Shown here piece by piece: positions 1 through 7,607 of a stretch of 64,000 nt of DNA (position 1 is its first letter; each line of letters begins with the position of its first letter). This DNA comes from Novosphingobium sp. 9U. Lineage in GTDB: Bacteria; Pseudomonadota; Alphaproteobacteria; Sphingomonadales; Sphingomonadaceae. Both the position numbers and the translations under genes were made by a program. The notes beneath the pieces are model-generated. The model was given only the letters and a program-made list of their open reading frames with translations, was not told the origin of the DNA and made no database searches. Where the stretch lies: positions 2,525,521 to 2,589,520 of the forward strand of contig NZ_LR732469.1 of the NCBI RefSeq assembly GCF_902506425.1. Direction: 5' to 3'.

Positions 1-550
1 GCTTGACCCGTTTGAGCGCGATCGGGTTCACGTTCCATGTGTCGCCGGAGATGTACCGCACTTGCTCGACGGTGAGGTCGTGCGGGGCATGGAAGCGATG
101 GTACATGCCCGCCGTCAGCCTCAGCGTGACGAACCAGCCATCGCGCCATTCTCGCGCATCTGCTTCGCTGCCGAGCAAGTCGGCAATGGGATAGGAAAAG
201 CCTTTGATCTGAAACACCTGCCCATCGGCAATGCGGCCGAAGGCGCCGACGATGCCATCACTGGGCGAGATCACCACGTTAGGGTCTCGGTCGACTGTGC
301 GCGCACTATCCCGCAAGCGGCGGATGAAGGCGGCATGGAGGCTCGCAAAGTGCTTTTCCGCCGCATCCGTCAAATCCACGTCACAGAACAAGCGCCATAG
401 CGCGATGGACGCTGTTCGCACCAACGGGTGCTCGCGCTTGCTGAACCAGCCCATGAAGCGGGTCGCGGCATGGCGCGGGATGCGGTTGGTAAGGAGGAAG
501 TTCAGGTCCTCCTGGGCAGCGACGCGCATCAATGCGGAACGCAGGCTCAT
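1..550 (-). CDS. psd: Phosphatidylserine decarboxylase (3' end outside window)
   Basis: Reading the minus strand from an ATG at 550 gives 183 residues open to the window edge; the C-terminal part is missing. The family converts phosphatidylserine to phosphatidylethanolamine at the inner membrane and self-cleaves to make a pyruvoyl cofactor. Family motifs are visible: SPSDG at residues 95-99 (Asp98 matches the catalytic Asp), YHRFHAPHD at 150-158 (His154 matches the catalytic His), and GDTWNVNP at 169-176. The self-cleavage Ser lies beyond base 1. A ribosome site (AAGGA) sits 6 bases before the ATG. It is divergent from the aminotransferase at 598 with a 47-base gap. A PmtA-like enzyme at 2933-3565 could methylate its product. 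Confidence 0.93.
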   Translation of the reverse strand, partial: MSLRSALMRVAAQEDLNFLLTNRIPRHAATRFMGWFSKREHPLVRTASIALWRLFCDVDLTDAAEKHFASLHAAFIRRLRDSARTVDRDPNVVISPSDGIVGAFGRIADGQVFQIKGFSYPIADLLGSEADAREWRDGWFVTLRLTAGMYHRFHAPHDLTVEQVRYISGDTWNVNPIALKRVK

Positions 551-597
551 TGTGGGTCCTTCCGCCCCGGCTCAGGGCCAAGCACAGGGGATACGAG

Positions 598-2253
598 TTG
601 AAGCAAGGCAAGTGGGCGTGGACGCTTCTGGGTACGGCGGCAGCGATCGTCGGGGCGGAGAAGGCACGTGACCGGCTGCGGCTCTCGCGCGCCAAGCATC
701 GCTCGCTGACCGGGCACGTGCGCATGGCCAAGCGCGTGGCGGGGCTGGTGCCCGGCTATGCGCTGACGCCAGACGAGTTCTTCCGCGCCGACGAAGCGCC
801 GCTGGAGATCATCGGCCGGCGCCGCGCGGCGCTCGATAGGTTGTCCGCGCTCTATGCCGAGCGGTTCGCCAAGACCCATGCCTACACGGCCGAGATCCGC
901 GACAGCATCCCTGACCTGGAGTTCACCGGCACCTACCGCGTGCCGTTCCAGTTCAGCCCGGTGGTGCGCGAACGGCTGAGTGCGGGCAGCTTCTATCAGG
1001 CGGCGGAGGGCGTGATGCTCACCGATCTCGACGGCAATCGGTTCCATGACCTGACCGGCTCGTACGGCGTCAATCTGCTGGGCGTCGATGCCTACCGCCG
1101 CATGGTTGCGGAAGGCATGCGAACCACCGCCGATCTCGGGCCGACGCTCCCCGGCCTCCATCCGGTCGTCGCGGACAACGTGCGGCGGTTGAAGGCGATC
1201 TCGGGGCTCGACGCGGTGTCGTTCCACATGTCCGGTACCGAGGCGGTGATGCAGGCGGTGCGGCTGGCGCGCTATCACACCGGGCGCTCGCACCTGGTGC
1301 GCTTCGCCGGCGCCTATCACGGCTGGTGGGGTGACGTGCAGCCTGGAGTCGGCAACCCGGTGCCGGCCGATCGCACCTACACGCTGGCCGACATGAGCGA
1401 GGCGACGCTGGAGGTGCTCGCCACGCGCAAGAACATCGCCTGCGTGCTGGTGAACCCGCTGCAGGCGATGCATCCCAACGCCGGAGCGCCGGGCGACTCC
1501 ACGCTGGTCGGCGGGCGCAAGGACGGGCGGGTGGAACGCGCCGCGTACTCGGCGTGGTTGCGGCGCCTGGCCGAGACCTGCCGCAAGGCGGGGATCGTAC
1601 TGATCGTCGACGAGGTGTTCACCGGCTTCCGCCTCGCGCCGCGTGGGGCCTGCGAGTACTTCGGGATCGAGGCGGACATGATCACCTATGGCAAGACGCT
1701 GGGCGGCGGGCTGCCGGTCGGCGTTCTGTGCGGCAAGGCGACGCTGATGAAACGCTTCAAGGAGGAGCGCCCCGCCGACATCTGCTTCGCGCGCGGCACC
1801 TTCAACTCGCACCCGTACGTCATGGGCGCGATGGATGCGTTCCTGCGGCACATGGACAGCGAGGAGGGCAGGGCGCTTTATGAGCATGTGGACGAGCGCT
1901 GGAATGTGCGCGCGGTCAGCCTCAATGGCCGTCTTGCCGCAGAGGGCGTGCCGGTGCGGGTGGCCAATCTGGGCACGATCTGGACGTTCTGGCACACGGT
2001 GCCCTCGCGCTATCATTGGATGCTGCAGTTCTACCTGAGGGCGGAAGGACTGGCGCTGAGCTGGGTCGGCTCCGGGCGGCTGATCTTCAGCCTGGCCTAT
2101 GGCGACGCGGAGTTTGCGGAGGTGGCCGACCGGATCGTTGTGGCCGCACGCAAGATGCAGGCGGACGGCTGGTGGTGGTCGCCGGAGGGTGATGGACGCC
2201 GGGCTTTGCGCAGCGGTTTGGTGCGAGAGTTTGCGCGGCATCTGCTGCGGTGA
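598..2253 (+). CDS. Class III PLP-dependent aminotransferase, glutamate-1-semialdehyde aminomutase-like
   Basis: The product is 551 residues from a TTG at 598, chosen because AGGGGA lies 7 bases upstream and because the upstream ATG at 532 would run into psd. The fold-type I core is clear: MSGTEAVMQAVRLAR with FAGAYHGWWG (cofactor phosphate and ring contacts), VDEVFTGFR, and the cofactor lysine in ITYGKTLGGG at residue 366. Close relatives are glutamate-1-semialdehyde 2,1-aminomutases of about 430 residues. This protein has about 100 extra N-terminal residues that begin with a short hydrophobic stretch (WAWTLLGTAAAIVGA), a possible membrane anchor. A tetrapyrrole role is therefore doubtful. 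Its neighbours handle phospholipids, so an amino-lipid substrate is possible but unproven. Confidence 0.85.
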   Translation: MKQGKWAWTLLGTAAAIVGAEKARDRLRLSRAKHRSLTGHVRMAKRVAGLVPGYALTPDEFFRADEAPLEIIGRRRAALDRLSALYAERFAKTHAYTAEIRDSIPDLEFTGTYRVPFQFSPVVRERLSAGSFYQAAEGVMLTDLDGNRFHDLTGSYGVNLLGVDAYRRMVAEGMRTTADLGPTLPGLHPVVADNVRRLKAISGLDAVSFHMSGTEAVMQAVRLARYHTGRSHLVRFAGAYHGWWGDVQPGVGNPVPADRTYTLADMSEATLEVLATRKNIACVLVNPLQAMHPNAGAPGDSTLVGGRKDGRVERAAYSAWLRRLAETCRKAGIVLIVDEVFTGFRLAPRGACEYFGIEADMITYGKTLGGGLPVGVLCGKATLMKRFKEERPADICFARGTFNSHPYVMGAMDAFLRHMDSEEGRALYEHVDERWNVRAVSLNGRLAAEGVPVRVANLGTIWTFWHTVPSRYHWMLQFYLRAEGLALSWVGSGRLIFSLAYGDAEFAEVADRIVVAARKMQADGWWWSPEGDGRRALRSGLVREFARHLLR

Positions 2254-2294
2254 GATGCACGTCGGCCCGGGCAACGCTCGGGTCGACGGATTCC

Positions 2295-2930
2295 TCATTC
2301 CAGCTTCGTCGCTCTCGCTTGCGCGACTTGGCGCACCAACTGCGCGGGCGCGCGACAGTATAGGCGGAAATCGTTGAACGGGTCGGTGACGATTTTGATG
2401 CCCCAAACCAACCCGGTCTCGACATCGCGGATGAAGAACAGGCACACGACCCGGAACAGCAGACCGCCGATGCCGAGCGCCAGCCACATCAAGCCCAAGT
2501 GCTCCAGGTATTGCATCGCTCCGTCGTGCGGCTCGAAGGCGCCGAACAGGTCGGGTTGCAGGTACAGGAGCACTGGGCACGCCGCCCACAAGCCCATCAG
2601 CACCACCTTGCGCGCCAAGTTGTAGCCGACTTTCACGTCTTCCTTGTACTCGTGCGTGCAGTCGTTGACGTGGTCGTAGCCGCGCGGCTCGAAGAAGAAG
2701 TGGCCGGCCTGGCGGCTGGTCATCGCCACGCCCCAGCCAAGCAGCGCGGCCAAGGCCGGCTCCTTCCACATGATCGCATAGGCGACGATGAAGGTCGCGG
2801 CGCTGACGAAGTGCAGGCTCTGGTTGACCAGGCTGTGGTGATAGAAGCGGTGATCGTCCCAGCGTTGCTCGGCGAGCTGTTCGCGGAAGCGGGCGATCTT
2901 GCCGCGGGACGAAGGGGTGGACTGTTGCAT
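2295..2930 (-). CDS. Mpo1-like (DUF962-like) small membrane protein
   Basis: The product is 211 residues starting at the ATG at 2930; longer readings run into the methyltransferase gene. It has His-rich membrane-edge motifs: HHSLVNQSLH (residues 31-40), then RQAGHFFFE (73-81) followed by H87 and H93, and several hydrophobic helices (about 41-70, 108-125, 146-166). The pattern HxxxNxxxH then QxGHxxxE resembles the DUF962 family, whose yeast member Mpo1 is an iron-dependent dioxygenase acting on 2-hydroxy fatty acids from sphingolipid turnover. The family call rests on motif spacing only. Its start is 2 bases after the methyltransferase stop, so the two are probably co-translated. Confidence 0.6.
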   Translation of the reverse strand: MQQSTPSSRGKIARFREQLAEQRWDDHRFYHHSLVNQSLHFVSAATFIVAYAIMWKEPALAALLGWGVAMTSRQAGHFFFEPRGYDHVNDCTHEYKEDVKVGYNLARKVVLMGLWAACPVLLYLQPDLFGAFEPHDGAMQYLEHLGLMWLALGIGGLLFRVVCLFFIRDVETGLVWGIKIVTDPFNDFRLYCRAPAQLVRQVAQARATKLE

Positions 2931-2932
2931 GG

Positions 2933-3565
2933 TCAACCTTGCAGCTTGCGGTAGCGGACGAGGGAAAAGTGGCCGAGCGGCGGCAGCGGGCGCTGTTCGA
3001 GCAGGCGGACCTGCCCGTTGCGCGCCGCCCAGGCCTCGTAGCGAGACCACGGGAATTCGGTGCGCCAGCCCAGCCGGCTGGTGATCGGCATCAGTGCCTT
3101 CTCGATGGTGTCGCGCACGCCTCCGTTGGCGCTGATGCGGGTGGCGATGACGATTTCGCCGCCGGGCCGCACCACGCGCACGAACTCGTCGAGCGCACGC
3201 TCGGGATCGGGCACGGCGGTGACGACGTATTGCGCCACCACCACGTCGAAGGCGTTATCGGGATAGACCAGCGCCTCGGCATCGCCGACGGCGATTTCTT
3301 CAACGTTCTCGAGCTTCAGTTCGCGGGCGCGGCGGCGGGCCTTGTCTAGCATGGCTTCGGAGATGTCGATGCCCACTAAGCGCGTGCGCTTGTCGTAGTG
3401 GGGCAGCGAGATGCCGGTGCCCACGCCCACCTCCAGCACGCGCCCGCCAGCATTTTCGGCGGCGGCGATCGCCTGCTTGCGGCCGTTGGCGAAGACGCCG
3501 CCAAAGACCAGGTCATAGACCGGCGCCCACTTGTCGTAGGCTGCCGCAACACTTGCCGTCTGCAT
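2933..3565 (-). CDS. pmtA: PmtA-like phospholipid N-methyltransferase (class I SAM-dependent)
   Basis: The product is 210 residues. It has a Rossmann methyltransferase core with VLEVGVGTGISLPHY (44-57) as SAM motif I, GIDISEAML as motif II and GDAEALVYPDNAFDVVV as the later loop. The N-terminal signature YDKWAPVYDLVFGGVFANGR is typical of the Rhodobacter/Sinorhizobium-type PmtA enzymes, which methylate phosphatidylethanolamine up to phosphatidylcholine. The nearby psd would supply that substrate. It is first in a leftward pair with the Mpo1-like gene. A ubiquinone-type methyltransferase is the main alternative, but the N-terminal signature argues against it. Confidence 0.82.
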   Translation of the reverse strand: MQTASVAAAYDKWAPVYDLVFGGVFANGRKQAIAAAENAGGRVLEVGVGTGISLPHYDKRTRLVGIDISEAMLDKARRRARELKLENVEEIAVGDAEALVYPDNAFDVVVAQYVVTAVPDPERALDEFVRVVRPGGEIVIATRISANGGVRDTIEKALMPITSRLGWRTEFPWSRYEAWAARNGQVRLLEQRPLPPLGHFSLVRYRKLQG

Positions 3566-3636
3566 GAACTCGCCGCTCCGCTGCTTTCGTGGCAGTGATG
3601 CGAGCGAATTATTTCAGCAGCGAGACATCTGCCCCA

Positions 3637-5259
3637 TCACGCGGCCATGAGGTTGCGGGCGACCGCTTCGGCCACCTTGATGCCGTCGATTGCGGCTGAG
3701 AGGATGCCGCCCGCATACCCCGCGCCCTCGCCGGCTGGGTAGAGCCCGGCGGTGTTGAGGCTCTGAAAGCTCTTGTCGCGGGTGATGCGCAGGGGCGAGG
3801 AAGTGCGGGTCTCGACGCCGGTCATCACCACGTCGGGATGATCGTAGTTGGCGACCTGGCGGCCGAACACCGGCAGCGCCTCGCGGATCGCCTCGACCAC
3901 GAACGGCGGCAGGCAGCGCGACAAGTCGGTCATGGTGACGCCCGGCTTGTACGAGGGCGTGACTTCGCCGAGCTCGGTCGAGGCCCGGCCGGCAAGGAAG
4001 TCTCCCACCTTCTGCCCCGGGGCCGCGTAAGTGCCACCTCCGGCCTCGAATGCCATGCTTTCCCAGTGGCGCTGGAAGGCGATGCCGGCGAGGGGGCCAT
4101 CGGGATAGTCGCGCGCCGGATCGATGCCGACGACGAGGCCGGAGTTGGCGTTGAACTCGGCGCGCGAATACTGGCTCATGCCGTTCGTGACGACGCGGCC
4201 TTCTTCCGACGTGGCGGCCACCACGCGGCCGCCGGGGCACATGCAGAAGCTGTAGACGGTGCGCTCGTTCGAGCAGTGGTGCGCCAGCGAGTAGGCAGCG
4301 GCGCCCAAGTCCGGATGGCCGGCGCATTGGCCATAGCGCGCGCGGTCGACCCAGCTTTGCGGATGCTCGATGCGCACGCCGATGGAGAAGGGCTTGGCCT
4401 GGAGGTGCACGCCGCGCGTGTGCAGCATCTCGAACGTCGGACGGGCGCTGTGGCCCACGGCCATGACGACGTGGTCGGCCTCCAGGAACGAGCCGTCCTG
4501 CAGGTGCAGCCCGCGCAGGCGCTGCTGGCCATCGGGTCCGCGCTCAAGCTCGAGATCGTCGACGCGGGTCTGCCAGCGGTATTCGCCGCCCAGGCTCTCG
4601 ATCGTCTCGCGCATGGACTCGACCATGGTGACGAGGCGGAAGGTGCCGATGTGCGGGTGCGCCTGCCACAGGATGTCGTCAGGTGCACCCGCGCGGACGA
4701 ACTCCTCCAGCACCTTGCGGCCGAGGAAGCGCGGGTCCTTGACCCGGCAGTAGAGCTTGCCGTCGGAGAAGGTGCCGGCGCCGCCTTCGCCGAATTGGAC
4801 GTTGGAGTCCGGGTTCAGCTCGGACCGCCGCCACAGACCCCAAGTGTCCTTGGTCCGCTGGCGCACGACCTTGCCGCGATCGAGGATGATCGGGCGGAAA
4901 CCCATCTGCGCCAGGATCAATCCGGCGAACAGGCCACACGGCCCCGCGCCGATCACCACCGGCCGCTTGCCCGACCAGCCCTCGGGCGCTTTGGCCACAA
5001 AGTGGTACGCCATGTCGGGAGTGGGACGCACGTCCTTGTCGCCGGCGAGGCGCGCGAGAACCTCGGCTTCGTTCTCCAGCTCGATGTCGAGCGTGTAGAC
5101 CAGCAGGATCGCACTGCGCCGCCGCGCGTCGTTGCCGCGCTTGAATAAGGTATGGCTCCTGAGCGCCTCGGGCTCGATGCCGAGACGGGCGCAGATGGCC
5201 GGGGCAAGCGCGTCGGGAGCATGGTCGAGGGGCAGCGAAAGGCCGGACAGGCGCAGCAT
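3637..5259 (-). CDS. FAD-dependent oxidoreductase of the COG2509 family
   Basis: The product is 540 residues, cytosolic. A ferredoxin-like N-terminal region of about 95 residues precedes a dinucleotide-binding site, VVIGAGPCGLFAGL (101-114). Conserved features of this uncharacterised family follow: NVQFGEGGAGTFSDGKL, a C-terminal second FAD contact (GLYPAGEGAGYAGGI) and MAVGHSARPTFEML. The length matches the family. No substrate is established for these proteins; they are annotated only as dehydrogenases. It stands alone between the pmtA pair and the divergent AsmA gene. Start is the ATG at 5259. Confidence 0.85.
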   Translation of the reverse strand: MLRLSGLSLPLDHAPDALAPAICARLGIEPEALRSHTLFKRGNDARRRSAILLVYTLDIELENEAEVLARLAGDKDVRPTPDMAYHFVAKAPEGWSGKRPVVIGAGPCGLFAGLILAQMGFRPIILDRGKVVRQRTKDTWGLWRRSELNPDSNVQFGEGGAGTFSDGKLYCRVKDPRFLGRKVLEEFVRAGAPDDILWQAHPHIGTFRLVTMVESMRETIESLGGEYRWQTRVDDLELERGPDGQQRLRGLHLQDGSFLEADHVVMAVGHSARPTFEMLHTRGVHLQAKPFSIGVRIEHPQSWVDRARYGQCAGHPDLGAAAYSLAHHCSNERTVYSFCMCPGGRVVAATSEEGRVVTNGMSQYSRAEFNANSGLVVGIDPARDYPDGPLAGIAFQRHWESMAFEAGGGTYAAPGQKVGDFLAGRASTELGEVTPSYKPGVTMTDLSRCLPPFVVEAIREALPVFGRQVANYDHPDVVMTGVETRTSSPLRITRDKSFQSLNTAGLYPAGEGAGYAGGILSAAIDGIKVAEAVARNLMAA

Positions 5260-5356
5260 CTAACGGGCGCTCGCTTGATCGTCGTCGAATCTGAAGGACA
5301 TGGCGCGCCCTTAGCGCATCGCGGCAAGGTCGGAAACCAAAGCGCCCCCTCATGCG

Positions 5357-7450
5357 ATGTGCTCGATCATGGATGCAGCAACGAGCCCCGAGACGAGCGC
5401 GGCGCCAGATGCCGCCGGCAAGCCAGCTGAGACGCCACCTCCGCGCCGCCGGCGGCACTATCTGCGCAACACGGTGCTGATCGTCCTCTTCGCGGTGTTC
5501 GCGATCTGGCTGATCCTGTTCATCACCAAGGGCCGCTTCCTGAAAGGGCCGTTCGAGAGCATCGCTAGCTCATCCGCCGGCCGCAGCGTCAAGGTGGGTG
5601 GCGACTTCCAGCTCTACTTCGCACCGCTGCGCATCAAGTTTCTGGCCGAGCAGATCGACGTCAAGAACCCGCAATGGGCCGGCAGGGCCAGCCTGCTCAC
5701 CGCCAAGAAGATCGAGGCGCGCATCGCACCGCTCTCGCTGTTGTTCGGGCGCAAGCACGCCTACACGGTGGAGCTGGTCGACTTCGATGCCGACTTCGAG
5801 TGGGACAAGGCTCACAAACGCAATACCTGGACCTTCGGCGATGGCAGCGGCGGCGAGGCGTTCCAGATGCCACGGATCGACCGCGCCGACGTGAAGGGCA
5901 CGCGCATCCGCTATCTCGATCCACGCATGCCGCTGCTGGCGAACCTCAATGTCGAGCCGATCGTCGCCAAGGACACGCAGATCGGCCAGGCGGTGCAACT
6001 GAAGGGCGACGGGCGTTTCCGCACCACGCCATTCCGCCTCACAGCCAGCCTGCTTTCACCCGATGCGACAGCCAGCGGCGGCGAGAACAAGCTCACCGCG
6101 CGGGCCTGGGCTGCGAACGGCGTGATCGACGTGTCCGGAACGCTGCCGTCGCTGACCGAGTACGAAGGCGTGCCGCTGAAGGTGCGGGCGCGTGGCAAGG
6201 ACTTGTCCGAGCTGCTCGAGGTGATCGACGTCGCGATCCCGCGGACGCGCCGCTACGACTTGCGCGCGCAGCTGGTGAACGAGGATCAAGACTACCGCTT
6301 CACCGACCTGACCGGCACCTTCGGCCAGTCCGATCTCGCGGGCAAGTTCACGATCAAGAACGATGAGCGTTTGCGGCTCGATGCCAACCTGACCACGCGC
6401 CGGCTCGACATCATCGATGCCGCCCCGTTCATCGGCTACAATCCCGATATCGTCGCCAGCAAGGGCGCGGTCGCAGCCGCATCGGCCACCGGCAACGCCG
6501 GCGAGCGCGTGCTGCCCGATGCCGAGCTGCCGGTGGCGATGATGCAGCGCTTCGATGCCGGGCTCGACTGGAAGATCGCGGTAGTGCGCTCGCGCAACGT
6601 GCCGGTTTCCAACATCTCGCTGAAGCTGGCGCTAGAGCGGGGCCGGCTGGCGCTCTCGCCGCTGACTTTCACGATGGCGCGGGGCGATGTCGCCTCGGAC
6701 TTCATCTTCAATACGCGGCAGCGGCCCTCGGCGATCAGCTATGACATCCGCCTGAAGTCGACGCCGATGGGACGGTTGCTGGCGGGCTACGGCGTTGCGG
6801 ACTCCGGCACGACGGGCACGATCCATGGGCGGATCAAACTGGACGGGCGGGGCGACACGATCCACGATTCGCTGGCGAGCTCGTCCGGCCGCATTGCCTT
6901 TGTCATGCCGCAGGGCACGCTGTGGACGCAGAACGCGCAACTGGCCGAACTCGATCTCGGCACGTTCGTCTACAAGATGTTCCAGGGCAAGCTGAAGAAG
7001 CCGATCGAGATCAACTGCGGCCTTCTCGCCTTCACCGTGCGCAACGGCATCGCGGCGACGGACCCGATCCTGATCGACACCAGCAAGAACGTGATCACAG
7101 GCAACGGCGGTTTCAGCTTCGGAACCGAGGCGGTGGATCTAGCATTTCGCGGCGACGGCAAGAAGTTCAGCCTGTTCTCCGGGCAGTCGCCGGTGGGCAT
7201 CGGCGGGCACTTCGCAAGCCCGAAGCTCAACGTGATCAGCCCGCAACTGGTCGGCCGCGCGGGGATCGGGTTGGGCTTGGCGGCCGTGGCCTCGCCCGTT
7301 GCCGGTCTGCTGGCCTTTGTGGATGTGGGAGACGCCAAGTCGGCGGCATGTGGCCCGGTGCTCGCCGGAGCCAGGGCGACGGCGCAGCGCACCACCAAGG
7401 GCAAGCCGCGCGATGACGTGGGCAAGGGGCGGGTGAAGAAGATCGATTGA
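5357..7450 (+). CDS. AsmA-family protein
   Basis: The product is 697 residues. A Pro/Ala-rich cytoplasmic tail and an Arg cluster (RRRRHYLRN) precede one transmembrane helix (LIVLFAVFAIWLILFI, about residues 41-57). A long periplasmic beta-rich region follows, with the AsmA N-terminal signature (VGGDFQLYFAPLRIKFLAEQI) and the AsmA C-terminal region around residues 480-640. AsmA/YhdP/TamB-like proteins bridge the envelope and are tied to phospholipid transport and outer membrane assembly. The start is uncertain: ATG at 5357 or at 5369, with no good ribosome site before either. It is divergent from the flavoprotein gene. Confidence 0.85.
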   Translation: MCSIMDAATSPETSAAPDAAGKPAETPPPRRRRHYLRNTVLIVLFAVFAIWLILFITKGRFLKGPFESIASSSAGRSVKVGGDFQLYFAPLRIKFLAEQIDVKNPQWAGRASLLTAKKIEARIAPLSLLFGRKHAYTVELVDFDADFEWDKAHKRNTWTFGDGSGGEAFQMPRIDRADVKGTRIRYLDPRMPLLANLNVEPIVAKDTQIGQAVQLKGDGRFRTTPFRLTASLLSPDATASGGENKLTARAWAANGVIDVSGTLPSLTEYEGVPLKVRARGKDLSELLEVIDVAIPRTRRYDLRAQLVNEDQDYRFTDLTGTFGQSDLAGKFTIKNDERLRLDANLTTRRLDIIDAAPFIGYNPDIVASKGAVAAASATGNAGERVLPDAELPVAMMQRFDAGLDWKIAVVRSRNVPVSNISLKLALERGRLALSPLTFTMARGDVASDFIFNTRQRPSAISYDIRLKSTPMGRLLAGYGVADSGTTGTIHGRIKLDGRGDTIHDSLASSSGRIAFVMPQGTLWTQNAQLAELDLGTFVYKMFQGKLKKPIEINCGLLAFTVRNGIAATDPILIDTSKNVITGNGGFSFGTEAVDLAFRGDGKKFSLFSGQSPVGIGGHFASPKLNVISPQLVGRAGIGLGLAAVASPVAGLLAFVDVGDAKSAACGPVLAGARATAQRTTKGKPRDDVGKGRVKKID

Positions 7451-7607
7451 TCCCGGCACGCGGGCGGTTTGTTGCATAGCAGCATCACTCCGGCATCAAT
7501 CCGCAACGGCCCGGAAATTTGTCACACAATGTCACATCGAGTGCGCCTAGGGGCCCGCCAATACCGTCGCACGAGACGGTCGAATGGTGGGTATAAGGGA
7601 CATTCGC

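Noticed and set aside
547..2769. Open frame of 740 codons on the minus strand opposite the aminotransferase
   Set aside because: Low-complexity Arg/Ala/His-rich translation with no domain; the plus-strand aminotransferase with its PLP lysine explains the DNA.
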